Assembly: GCF_000764305.2 (NCBI RefSeq)
Contig: NW_025944333.1
Location: 62,001 to 126,000, forward strand
Origin: Hyalella azteca
Lineage: Eukaryota; Arthropoda; Malacostraca; Amphipoda; Hyalellidae
Length of the DNA stretch: 64,000 bases
Reading direction: 5' to 3'
A program made the translations under genes and the position numbers. This document shows, in pieces, positions 21,160 to 33,223 of this stretch. The notes under the pieces were generated by a model. It saw only the letters and a program-made list of their open reading frames with translations. It did no database searches and had not been told where the DNA came from. The stretch's first letter is position 1. Each line of letters starts with the position of its first letter.

Positions 21160-22865
21160 TTCCGGTTGACATGACATCCGTTTGCTTGTTTGACGCTAAT
21201 TTTGTAAAGGGTGCTTCAGATAAATTGATCATTGCCATTCCCATGTTTCACCCTCAATTTAATGTAGCTAACGATATTGAATGGCATTATTCATACAAAG
21301 CTGTATCTATTAAACTTTTACATTTTGAAATTTGATGGAAGCGGCGAGCGTCCCTAACAATACGAGGATGTATATAAAAACATTAATAATCTAGAAGCGG
21401 GCTTCAAAAAAAAAAACATTTCAACATGGCTCTAATTAAATAAAGATCATTACTTGTAGTATAATAAACATGAAGTCTCCCTATTAAAAAGTTATATTTC
21501 GTTGGTCATCAAAGATCAAAATTTATATCAACTACGCGAGTCAAACTAACAATAATAAAATGTAAGACATGTCCAGGTTACTTCTGACTCTTCCGCTTGT
21601 CGGATACGGAACGTATGATAATCGTAAACTGCGGCTATTATACATACGAAATGTAAACAGACGGTGTTCAGTGTTGCCATATGACTTTGGAGAAAATTTC
21701 ATCTAAAATAAAGTTCTAGATTTCTCATTCACAAAATTTCCGTATTAAGAAAAATTGTATATTATTGAAAGATAATTAAAGGCATACTGTACTGAGTATT
21801 ACGTCTGTTCCTCCACAAACTGCTCTTGCACGGCATAGAATTATGGCCGGGATTGCGCAAACACGTGCGCAAAGAGAAGCAATTTTGATTACATTGAGCC
21901 AACTGTAAGCAGCAATGGCTTGAAAAAAGTCAAAATGCGCGGGAAAATTCACCGAAAACATACATCATCAATTCATCATGAGTGTGGTATGTTGGATGGA
22001 TCAGGATTCAGGATGCAGTGAAGCTTGTCCGGAAATCAGTTGCCATGAGTTCCCGCCAAAAAATGTAAACCTCAAGTTTACGGTTACGTAGTTGCGGTCA
22101 CATTAGAGCGGTCAGACTGCATTATCACATGTTCAGTTGACACTTGCTGTACAATTGGACTGTTTTTAGGGTAAAATTAGTTATTTGGGGTAACACGTGC
22201 TGATGTGCATGCAACCTTGTAAATAAGTTCATGGCTTGTAAATAGTTTTTCATTACTCAGCATAAATGGCTTTTCATTAAAAATTACCCTGCGACGTATC
22301 TTAAAATTACCTGGCGACGCATCTTAAAATTACCCGGTGATGCTTAGGGCTTAAAAACCCATGTATTGGCGACGCTGCATCCACCCTCTGTACCCTGGGG
22401 CAGGAGGCACCTATGAATGCAATAAAAAGCCCATGATCTTGGATTTTTTTTATATATGGCAATTTTCAATATCCAATTCCTTAATGCTGTAAAAAAATGA
22501 AAATTAAAAATTTTTGGCTACAATTTTCTAAAATTGCTTATAGCTATCAATGTATTGTTTTTACTTATTTTTAATTGTGCCCAATATTCCAGATTAAACC
22601 CAGACCAAACAATATCAAGAGTCTAGACCCAGATGGCATTTAAAAACTATCTGCAATCAAGTTTTAGTTTAATCAAATCAAGTTTTTGTTTGATCAAAAA
22701 TATTATGATTTGTTGAGATGTCAGTTTATATTATTTTAAACTTCAGTCCAGTGTTTCAGTACACAATTTAATCAAAATATTTTGTACAATGACTACACTC
22801 AAAAAGTTTCATAGATTGCCTTCTGCTTCTTGCAGTCATGTCAGATGCAGACTGCATGATTGGGA
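21160..22865. other. Intergenic with small repeats
   Basis: No gene is recognised. The last part of family G occurs at 21990-22068. A 24-bp unit (CTTAAAATTACC followed by GGCGACGCAT) occurs about three times at 22280-22345. Confidence 0.45.
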
Positions 22866-23036
22866 GCATGGTGGCAATCCATAGGTTATTCAAAAGAACC
22901 TGTTCTTATGTCATTTTGAACCGATCAACGCTTCTTTACGGACCGATCGTAAAACACCTTCTCCCCCCCCCGCTGAGCCGGACCGGGCGATGCTCTTGCA
23001 AACGCATAAGTACTCACAATAATTCCCTGCCACCAT
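22866..23036. repeat. Inverted copies of families E and F
   Basis: 22866-22962 is family E inverted relative to 3349, and 22997-23036 is the first 40 bp of family F inverted. Order and orientation mirror 3349-3600, so a composite E-F element is likely. Confidence 0.7.
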
Positions 23037-24179
23037 GATTGGGAGCTTAGTCATGCTGTCCAATATTGTGCACCAATCAGCTCTGAATAGAATGCCTAGC
23101 TTATTTCTGTAAGGCCACCAATCAGCCACATATTAATCCTGCCATCAGTAACCCAGCCCATGGCATCATCTTGTTTTAAGTATATAGAGATTTACACCAC
23201 CATATTCTGAAGCAAATAGCCCATAGTGTAATGATCGTCCACCACTGAGCATTACATCAAATCATCATTTCATACCCTGACTATAACTTGAACTATAACC
23301 AGCAGATAAGAGACTGCAATCAATCAGCCTTGCTCTCCAGTGAAACTAGATGAATCCTGCCATGCACCACCAGATGGTCATTTTTACTTCACAGCATCTG
23401 GGTTAGATTTCAGATAGCGTAGTTCTGTTCCAAAATATATCTTCCTTTGACGAGTGACTTCAGGGGCTTCATTAAATTACATAACTTTCCGCTAACAACA
23501 TCTGGGGTTTGGTTTCAAATAGCATTGTTCTGTTCCAAAATCTATCCTCCACCGATGAGCCGCCATTCAACTGTAGGCTGATTCAATGCAAAGGATGAAT
23601 ACGGACCAGTTTGTGGTGGTCCACAAATTTACTGCAATGCTCTGACACATGGTGTCCAAGTGGTGCAGAATTTTTTTGCACACCTGCAGACAATTCTGGG
23701 CCAAACTATTGCAGGCTGTTTTCCTATGGGCTGATTGGTCTACTTCAATGGATGTGACCTGTCTGGTGCCTTGTGGCTGATAATATTAGTCAAGAAGTGT
23801 TATAGGCTACATTCTTGAGGAAGGGATCATGAAAGTCCATTCAAAACACGGCAGTGGTGGTCTCTGACAGGCCTCCCAAATTATTTATAACTGCTTTGTT
23901 TCACTAATAAAAATTTAAAAAATACATTATTATAGCTTTATTTTCTCTGAAGTGAAGAAAAATGTTTTTGTAGCTATTTCATGGGCTGAAATTAAATATT
24001 TGTCATAATATATATGTGCATGGCTTGCCATATGAGTTCATGGTTCAAAAATGACTTTCCATGGCCTGTAAACAAGATTCTAGACATTAAAATAGATTCA
24101 TGGCCCAAAAATAGATTAATTCGTGGCTTCAAAAATGTACTTGCTTCTTGCAAACTATTTGTTTTATACATTAGGACCT
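23037..24179. other. Intergenic, no gene recognised
   Basis: No protein similarity. A loose repetition of TCATGG and GGCTTGTAAATA-like words is seen at 24000-24140. Confidence 0.4.
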
Positions 24180-25760
24180 AGACAAGGCTGCCGGACCTGG
24201 AATTATTATATTTATCATTTAACTATGTAGTTATTGTGGCATCTGCTTCAAATGAACTTCAAGGGCATGTTACAAATAAGTTCAATAGCAAGCAATAAAT
24301 AAATACATGAGAAAGAATGAGGATGGATATATATGACTAAGCCCTTGTTTCATAGGCTCTACAAAATAGTTTAATCTTTAGGCATTGATGGAACGAACAC
24401 CTGCAACTAAGAAACCAATGTTGGAAGCCAGCAGACTATTCCAGGTTCTGGTGATGGCAACTGGGAATGCTCTGCTGCCAACAGTAGATGTAGACACATT
24501 GAGGGAATGACAAGGTAGTCAATGCAGTCGTACTCTAGAAGGCAGATACAACAGACTCTGCAGACATTCTACGAGATAAGGAGATGCCAGACTGTAAAGC
24601 ATCAGAATGTATCAGAACAGCTACCTTGAACTGCATGTGCTGGTGCATGCACAGTCAGTAAAGATTGCAAAATATTGGCATTAGTTGATCAAATTTTTAC
24701 TTATTGCACCTGTCACACAGCAGCTTTCATTACAAATTACAGTCTATTAAGTGCCATCATCAAAAGTCTATAGAGTGTGGCATTACCATAGTCCAATCTG
24801 GGCAGAACAAGCGCCACTACAAGAGCCTCCAGGACAGGCCTCGAGAGACAGCAGCTGACTCTTATGTATTTGTCACAGAGGGCCAAAACAAGCAGTGGTT
24901 TTGGCAATGTTATTGTTCATAGAAAGTTCCAAGTCCAGCAGAATGCAAAAGCTGTGAACCAAAGATGCAGGCTTGACAAACTCTTGCTCACACAAACAGT
25001 GTTGGCCATAAACTGGTGCTGGTGCCAAATAGTCACAAATCAAAAGAAGTTGGTTTTTGATGCATTGAGCTGGAACTGGTTGGAGCACATTCAGTCTGAA
25101 ATAGCATCCTTGCAGACAGACATCCAGTTCTTCAACACTCCCAACGCACAGTAGCCATTAATTTGGGTGTTGTTGGCAAACAGGTGCTGGTTCAAACTAT
25201 GTGAATCAATTATGTTCAACGCACAGTAGCCATTAATTTGGGTGTTGTTGGCAAACAGGTGCTGGTTCAAACTATGTGAATCAATTATGTTCAATACATC
25301 AACAGGAAGAGGATCGGGACAAGGACTGATCCCTATGAAACGCCACAAGTGATCAATGATGTCATAGAAGTAATTCCAACATCAAACAAATTGAAATCAA
25401 GTGTTGAGATAGGACTCCAACCACAGCAGCACAGTGCCACACAGGTCAACATGTCCGCAGCACTGCAATAAAGTAGCATGGTCGACCTTGACAAATGTGA
25501 CAGATATGTTAAGTAAATCAGTGCTGCAATGTTGCCCCAGTCTACTGCTTGCAGAATATCTGAAAGCACCTTCAGGACGGCGGTTTACGTCCAGTGGAAA
25601 TGATGGTATGCAGACTGGAGGCAGGGCATAAAACTTGACTGCTGAAGATGGTTATTCAGTTGTTGAGCCCTAACACATTCCAGGAGTTTTGGCAAAATTG
25701 ATGGGTTGGAGATGGGTTACTATGATTTGGGATCAGAGGCATCAATGTCTGTTTTTTTTT
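24180..25760 (-). pseudogene. L2/CR1-type LINE reverse transcriptase, decayed
   Basis: The order on the minus strand follows a LINE polymerase. At about 25750-25570 it reads PISNPSILPKLLECV, then LNNHLQQSS and QSAYHHFH, matching the block before the palm. It continues with VLSDILQAVDWGNIAALIYL (25570-25500) and SPISTLDF to CGVS. The catalytic region at 25143-25292 reads HLFANNTQI, where active elements have YADDTQ. Further down are SNQFQLNASKT (25060), LVVALVLPRLDYGNATL (24830-24780) and finally VGSRAFPVAITRTWNSL (24490-24420). Many stops and frameshifts occur, and both catalytic aspartates of the ADD motif are asparagine, so it is inactive. The endonuclease part was not found upstream. It lies just 5' of the host gene at 27113, in opposite orientation. 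Confidence 0.9.
25143..25292. repeat. 75-bp tandem duplication within the LINE
   Basis: Two identical 75-bp copies encode the NIIDSHSLNQHLFANNTQI segment twice in frame. The perfect identity shows that the duplication is younger than the decay of the LINE. Confidence 0.95.
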
Positions 25761-27112
25761 CAATAGAGAAATGGCATGGGATATAACTATCTTTTCAGCT
25801 GTGACTTGGACTTTCCTGCTGTTTTGGAGCAGCTAGATTCCTGCTTCTATGTAATTGTTGATGAAACTGCATGATGGGGCCAGAAATTCCAAATTTATCC
25901 AAAATTAGTCACTTTGGAGCTGCAAGATTTCATTTCTAAGATGGAAAATTCTAATCCGGTGGCAGACAATGATCATGAAAAGTAATTGGTAGCCTATCAT
26001 CTTGAACATCCAGAAAATTTGAAATTTTGGATGCCAAATTTTCAAAATGCATTAAAAAAAAGTTGTCCAACCAGCACTTTAGGGTTAGAGAAAAGTCAAT
26101 ATTTTGATCAAACAAATTGATGGAGAATTGTCTGAAATGTTTCAGATTGTCTGGATATTTCAGACAACTCTCCATAAATTGATTCAATAAAAAATATTTA
26201 CTATTCTTTGGGCCCAATACCTTGGTCTGAGATAGTGGGACTGGTCCATGATCTGCTAGACCTGACATAGATTTTTTTTTCAAGTAATTCAACAAAAATT
26301 TGCATAAAACATCTCATGTTTTTGGATGTTTTAGTCAATTCTCTATTGGTTAGTACAAATTAAAAATGAATTTTTCTGTTATACCAATATGCTGATCTTT
26401 TATCATCAAACCAGTGCTGATTGTGCCAGATCGGGCATGTAAATCACAAAAATTCTCTAAAAATATTTTGTGTTTTCTCAAGGTTTCAAAACATTTGCTA
26501 TCTACTTTAGGTCCTCCCGATTTTAATCATTTGATCTGGTTTGTGCTGAACAGGCCAGGTCTGGGTTTTGGTCAGTATATGGGTATATATTTTGTACCAT
26601 TTCTTGATTTCACTGGATACAGAGATCTTAAAGATAAGCAAAGAAATTTAGTTCCAAAATATGTTTAAATAATAAACTAGAACTAATATAAGTTATAAAT
26701 TGGTATGCAATATAATTCAATATTTGGTATTGTTTATAGTATGGATATTGCCTAGGGAGCTTTAATTATTTTAGAACAAATCCAAAAAGCCTTTTGGATC
26801 GCACAACTATTCATGTTAATTTTTGACAAATCAACTCATTAGTTTTTTACTTCAAATGTTGTACTTCTGAAAAATGTTTTGTTTCAAGAAATTATTCTCA
26901 TCCATCAAAAGTAAAATGATATGAATTACTAACTATTAATGTTTGCAACTGATGGAAAACTGTGATGTTACAGGCTATAGGTGTGTATGAAAGTTAGTAT
27001 CTTGGAATTAATGATTGGCTGAAGTACATTCAGCTCTTAAACAACTAAGTTTTGCATACTCTGAATAATAAATGGATTGCCTACTGTAACATTCATGCAT
27101 TTCTCTTTTCAG
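25761..27112. other. Upstream region of the RS-rich gene
   Basis: No recognisable coding sequence. It would contain the intron, and possibly the promoter, upstream of the 27113 exon, but no core promoter element stands out. The frame at 26414-26668 (84 codons) has no known domain. Confidence 0.4.
27101..27112 (+). promoter_or_regulatory. Predicted 3' splice site before the first visible exon
   Basis: A pyrimidine tract, TTTCTCTTTTCAG, ends at 27112. It is the best acceptor in the region and places a 5' untranslated exon at 27113-27409 ahead of the ATG at 27410. A short upstream frame (ATG at about 27131, ending TAG) lies in that leader. Confidence 0.5.
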
Positions 27113-27409
27113 ATTCTTGTGTGACGGATCATGAAATTCAAGGATAATGCTATGAATTAGTCAAACCAAATCAATTAACTTCATAGTATTGAAATATTAC
27201 CTAAGAATACTTCCACACTGAAACAGTCATATCAAATGGACATATTGCTTATGTTACTGCCACATTTATTTGCAAAATTAACTTGATAATTGAAGAAAAT
27301 TACATATCAGAAAAATTACCAACATGATCGTTTTTCATTTTTCTTTTCATATTGTTCATTAATTTACATAAATTGAGTTCAAACCTTGATCAAATTCTTG
27401 AACATAATA

Positions 27410-30400
27410 ATGAATGGTGACATAAAAAGATCCTGCATTCCAAGTCCAGAACTGGATGAAATTTCTCCAGAAAGAGCAGGCTCTGCTGATGAGCCAAGAT
27501 CGCCACGTTACATACGTCATGCTGCTCACTCGCCTCCTCCTAGGCTATCTGTTTCCTTAGCTAATCGTCTTAATGATCAACGTCGAAATCCTTATTTCAA
27601 TTCCAACATCGAGGAAAATTCTTTAATTCGTGGTCGCCGTAGCTCTTGGCAAGATAGATGTTCAACACCTCCATGTCGAGATCGACATTCAATACCTCTA
27701 ATTCGAGGTCGATGTTCAACGCCTCCCAGTCGCGATCGACGTTCAACGCCTCCCAGTCGCGATCGACGTTCAACACCTAATCGAGATCGACATTCAATAC
27801 CTTTTATTCGAGGTAGATGTTCAACATCTCCCGGTCACGATCGACGTTCAACACCTTAGCTACCGTAGAATGTATTGATTCAGCTAAGTCACCTGATCAG
27901 TTTACTGATTTAGCTCCTGCACCTGTTGAACTGATGCAAGAAAAATTGGTAGGAATTGGAGTGCCCCGAGAAAAAACTAGCAATTCCGTTATAAGTGACC
28001 CAGTGTTGCAATCTTCTAATGAGCATGTTACTGCAGGGGAAGATTCGCACAAGAAGAACATGGCAACGAAAAATGTTGCTGAGCCCTCAGATTCTGATAA
28101 AACATCCTCACAAAAATATCAGGGTGTGGAAAAGGAGTCTCTTGAAGTGAGGAATGATGAAAATAAATTGAAAGAGAATGAGGGTCAATCCAAAAATAGA
28201 AATGCTGAAAAGGATGTCAAGCAAGATGGTGAATATCAATCACACAAATCTATGTATAGGCATAGCAAGGAAGATGGAAAAAAGTATGAAGAAGTAGGGC
28301 GAAAAACAGGCAGTGAAAAGACTGAAAAGGAACGTCAAATAAAGTTTGACAGGGTAGACAACAGAAAGTCTGAGGAAGGTGGCCGACGAAAGCCTATTGA
28401 GAAGGGCATGAAAAAATTGGACGAAGTAGACCACAAAAAATCTGGAGAGCTAGTTTGTAAAAAAACTGATGTAAAGCGCTGCACAAAGTCTGAAGATGGA
28501 CGACGACACGGAAATTCCGACGAAAAAAGCCGCACTAAACCTTATGAGAGAGGTCAAAAAAATCGTGATGAGAGAAGAAATAAAAATCATGATGAGAGAG
28601 GCCATAAAAATAATGATGAGAGGAGCAAAGCAAAGCTTCCCTCACAAGAAAAAACGTTAGAAAATTTGGATAAACCTGATAAGAAAGCTCGTGATACAGT
28701 TTCAGACACAATTGCTTCTGGCAAGATGGTCCTTGGAAGGAAAGAGCCAACTGATGATTTGAGTGATGACAAAAATGAGAATGGAAAGAACCTTTTACGA
28801 AGTGAACGCGTAAGGTCGAAATCTCGATCTAATTCCCAGGGCGAGAACCGGCTTTCAACGAGAATGGATCGAAAACCTCGTGATGCATGGAATCGACGGT
28901 TACCTGAAAGACGTAAACGTTCCTCCGAAGTTGATTCTCCCGCTTCTGAAAATCGAATGCGTTTGCACAGTAGGTCGCCAAGAAGATCAGGACATTTTCC
29001 TAGTGACAGAAATCGTAGGTCTCCACCGTTTCGTCATCGATCATCAGATAGTCATATTCTCAAGCGAGAATGCAATTCTCCTGAAAACTCGAGACTTCAC
29101 GACCGGAGAATTAACAACCCTGAAGCCCCATATCACGAATCGAAGATTTATCCCAGGAACCTTGGCACTAGACCGCCCGACTGCAGAGATGGATTGTTTA
29201 GTCGAACGTTCGCGGCTGGTAATGAACATCGTTTCAGCTCTGTCCATTCTCTCCCAAATTCAGGGATACCACCATTGTTCCCAAGAAATACGTCCATTCA
29301 CCATGAGCACGGCATACATGGTCACATGTCCCCACCTTGGGTACCTTCGAGAGGGAACACTAGATCTCCCGATAGATACTTTTCTCAATCAGAACGTCAT
29401 AGATCACCGTTACGAAGAACACCAGACCGATTCCGAAGAACCCCGGAACGATTGCGAAGGACACCAGATCGATTCCGGAGAATGCCGGGCTCACTCCGAA
29501 GGACGCCGGATCAATTCGGAAGGACGCCGGACCAACTCCGGAGGACGCCGGACCAATTTCGGAGGACGCCGGACCAATTCCGGAGGACGCCGGACCAATT
29601 CCGGAGGACGCCGGACCGATCCAGAAGGACGCCGGATCGATTGCGAAGGACACCGGATCAATTTCGGAGGACGCCTGATCGATTGCGAAAGACACCGGAT
29701 CAATTTCGGAGGACGCCGGATCAATTTCGGGGGATGCCAGATCAATTTCGGAGGACGCCGGATCAATTTCGGAGGACGCCGGATCAATTTCGGAGGACGC
29801 CGGATCGATGTCGGAGGACGCCGGATCGATGTCGGAGGACGCCGGATCGATTTCGGAGGACGCCGGATCGATTTCTTAGGACACCGGATCGATTCCGAAA
29901 AACACCAGATAGAGTCCGCGATGAACCAGGCTTCGATCGATCATCTCGTGGTCGATCTTTCAGAGAACACACCAGGTCGCCTCAAGGCTTTGTTCCACAT
30001 GATGAGAGTAGCAGATCAAGTGTGGGCATATCTACAAACAAGGCACAATTCGATGAGCCTGGGAGTTGTTCATTTTCTGCTGATTTTCCCCAACGTTCAT
30101 CTGTTGATGGCCCAAGAGAAGCTTTACAGGAATCAACGCATACTTCTGGTGACGATAACCCGTTAGTAACACAAGCTCTTGCCAGCATTGCCGTCCTTCA
30201 TAACGACGAGTGTCGGGCTTATATGAATATGCCCACAACGCATCCTCTCTACAACACTGAGCTCAGTAAGTACTTAGGAAGTCCGCATTGTCTTGCGATT
30301 GTTGCCGAGGGGACTCCTTTAAACACCATCATTGAGCATTTTAACAATGGTGTTTGGATGAACAGACTTCAAGAAATATTCGAGGAAGACTGGCAAAAAA

Positions 30401-31755
30401 AGAAGTTGGAACTCCTTAAACTTATGAAGAACAGCAAGAAAAAGTCTCGTCATTCCAAAAAGTTTTCCAGTATTTCTTCTAAAAAGCGTAGCCGAGGGAG
30501 GTCGAAATCTCCGAAGGATGATGAGACGATTGCTGAAAAATCTCCAAATTTGAGAATACCTGGTGAAGAAAAATCTGATTCTAACCTTTGTTCTTTGTCA
30601 GACGCGACGTTAACAACTGGATCAACCGCTGAGTCTGGCAGTCCCAATGAAAAACCAAGTTCAGCGATAGTTTCCCCAAAGCCTGAAATTGGGGATACAT
30701 CATCTGAAGTCGAGGGTTCTTTGTCGGCTAATCTTCTTTGCGAAGTCTTATCAGATGTGGGACATAGTAATTGCACTTCTGATGTCACACTTTCAACCAA
30801 TAATACTGAGCCCTGTAAGGATGTCCTTTCTAGTTCTCCACCTGATAGTAACCATACCAATGAGATCAATTGTATGACGTCCACTAGCCCGCCTGCAACT
30901 AAGCGCACTAGTGATCGGTATTCTCCAGGTATGGACTCTGGTATGTTAACTCCGAGCCCCAAGCCTCTTGATGAGGCTCCACTTCTTTCAAAAACTTCTG
31001 ACTCATCATTGCATACATTAGAATCGTTCGAGGATATTCATAAAAGTACGTATTCGGCTTACGTCGCGGGACATCGAGACGACAAGGAGCGAAGATCAAA
31101 AGTGAATATTGTGTCGGTATTGGGAGTTGTCAATGAAGTCGCTCATAAGGTGGGAGACTTAGCTCCCAAAATTTCAGAAATTTTGCTCAGAGTTCAAACC
31201 TCAGATGCCCGAGGACTCGACCCTTACAAGTCGCTGATTGCGGAAGATCTTGTCATGTTAAATCAAGTTCATGAAAGACTTGTGGCCATAATGAACGCAG
31301 CGACTACGTCGTTCATCGAGAAGGTAATCGTTCGAGAATCTTTGTCTCAATTAGAATCCCTCATTTCAGTGTTTCCTACCTTTCCGAAGGCGATTTCTGA
31401 TGTAGAAATAAAAGCCTGGGCGAAAATTACCCTACACATGAATCCAACAGATACGATTCTCTTTTTGAAGAAAAAGATTTCTGATGAACGACAAGACGTC
31501 GTGCAAGATCTTGAGCAGCTTTATATGGCAGTAAAAGAACTACACAATGAGTGGGCCAAGTCTGACCTTCAGGACAAAATTAGTTTCTTTTTACCATCTA
31601 GTGACGAGTCTTCGTATGTCAACAAGAGTCATGCGGTGAGTTCTAAGAAGACCCCCAAAAATGAAAACCACTCACTGATGAACCGTGTGCATCCTGCGTT
31701 CTCAGTTTACGATGATAATGAATCCGATAGTGACCAAGCACACGATGAAAACTGA
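27410..31755 (+). CDS. Large arginine/serine-rich low-complexity protein, probably nuclear
   Basis: I do not recognise the family. Translation probably starts at the ATG at 27410 (AATAATGA, A at -3). The first 134 codons are rich in RDRRSTPP-type 9-residue repeats. A stop in that frame at 27857 is bypassed if 27813-27868 (GTAGAT...CCGTAG, 56 nt) is spliced out, joining in phase to a frame open to 31755 (about 1429 residues in all). A one-base insertion error would give almost the same result. After the junction come a lysine/glutamate-rich region, an RS-rich stretch (SRSPRRSG), about 24 tandem RRTPDQF/RRTPDRF repeats (29413-29916), a conserved-looking block (NPLVTQALASIAVLHND to EEDWQKKKLEL), a basic KKRSRGRSKSPK patch, an acidic serine-rich linker, and a helical C-terminal 170 residues (VNEVAHKVGDLAPKISEILL onward). 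RS and SP/TP dipeptides suggest a phosphorylated nuclear, RNA-processing-type protein. That role is inference. Confidence 0.8.
29413..29916 (+). repeat. 21-bp coding minisatellite, 24 copies
   Basis: The unit CGGAGGACGCCGGATCAATTT encodes RRTPDQF, with variants ending DRF, DRL, DRC or DRS. The unit length is a multiple of three, so two other frames also stay open and create long shadow frames on both strands. Central copies are almost identical while edge copies diverge, as expected for expansion by unequal exchange or slippage. Confidence 0.95.
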
Positions 31756-33223
31756 AATTTTGATCCTGCGGTCAGCCTCAATACCCACACAGCAACAACG
31801 GGAATACAATTCGAAAACATTGGTACCCGCTCAACATTATTTTTATTAGTACCATTGATTGTCATCGTTTTCTTAAACAGCCTGCCGCTGAATTCTTAAA
31901 AATCTGTTCACCCACCCGTATGTCCACAGAGAATTTTAACATAAGAATAAAAGGAAGTTTCGAATTGCTATTTTTATGTACATGAATGTTGATTTGCAGC
32001 CAGATTTATTATTTTGCGATTGTTAATGAGGATTAGAAGACATTTCTAATCTCAATATTGACGCCCAACATAAACTCGATTTAATATCGTAGTTTTGTAT
32101 AGCAAATTCTCTACTGATGAACAGGATCCCCTCTGATAAAATGATATCCTTTTGCTGATGAATAAGATCGCGTGAAGACTTCTCTCTCTGCTCGTATTTT
32201 CGTTTAGAAACATTTGCGAGTACTTTATTTCATATTTTATAATAATTTCGGGAGCAATAATTTACCGTTTATTTTTTTAATGGAACTTTGGAACGGTTTT
32301 ACCAAATTGTCCGTAATAACTTTCTGGTATTTAACTATTGATGAACTTGGTTGTAATTTGGAACTTCTTGGTGCATTATTTCCGGTAAAGTTGATTGTCT
32401 CTTGTTAACATCCATTGCTTGACACTGTATGTACATAAAGTTAATTTTTGTCCGTGGTTGCAACTGACTTGTATTGTGTTCAGTTATGATGTTTGCATTT
32501 GAAGTAAATAGTGCTCATGAATGACTTTCATTACATATACCTGACATCCTATCAGTTGGGGAGAATCTTTTAGCTACCAACTCTGATGACGTTAATTGGA
32601 TGATACGAACGTGTTTACATTATTATACTATCGTGATGTATTAATTAAATACCACCGTGTTGTATGAATTTTGTTGTACCACCAAATTGTATAAATTTAT
32701 TGTACCACTGTGTTGTATCAATTTCATTATTCCTCCGAGATTCATGAAATTTATGATAATAACATGTCCGACAAATTGATTGCGCTCGTTAATGATTCAT
32801 TCAGATGAAGTTTGTCTGAAATTTGGGTTTCATTTGGCAAGTTTATTTTTCATTAACTTATGTGAATACTGTGATTTCAATTAAATTTTTGTGTACTTGA
32901 CTGGATTAATTCAGTTATTTTTCAGATCATAGCTTGGCATGTTGAGCCGCTGTTTGACTAACTTGTTCACTATAACATAAATTATGATGTTTAGACTCGT
33001 ATTGACTGCATAAAAAGCAAATAAATGAAGCTGATGGCTGGTCTACTAAAAATCAATTAAAATTTTCGTTATAATGCAGACAATGCAAATATGCTAGAAC
33101 GATTGCGTCAGCTCTCGATATCTTCACTGCAAGTTGGCGATAATACATTGGAAAGTTCAACACATCCATGCCGCTCACAATAATTCTGCTTTCAAGTTGT
33201 TACAAATATTAATGAAATTGTAC
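31756..33223 (+). other. 3' flank/UTR of the RS-rich gene
   Basis: Downstream of the TGA at 31755 the sequence becomes AT-rich. Possible polyadenylation signals AATAAA occur at 31946-31951 and 33020-33025. A triple repeat of ACCACNNTGTTGTAT-like words is seen at 32650-32740. No coding sequence is seen. Confidence 0.5.

Noticed and set aside
27813..27868. Programmed ribosomal frameshift in the RS-rich gene
   Set aside because: No slippery heptamer or downstream stem is visible at the overlap. A short intron or a sequence error is simpler.
29360..29972. Minus-strand frames rich in RPPKLI and GPASSEI repeats
   Set aside because: Antisense shadows of the same 21-bp minisatellite.
28880..30166. 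Long plus-strand frame (428 codons) overlapping the RS-rich gene
   Set aside because: It exists because the 21-bp repeat is open in another frame. Outside the repeat its composition is not protein-like and it overlaps the better frame completely.
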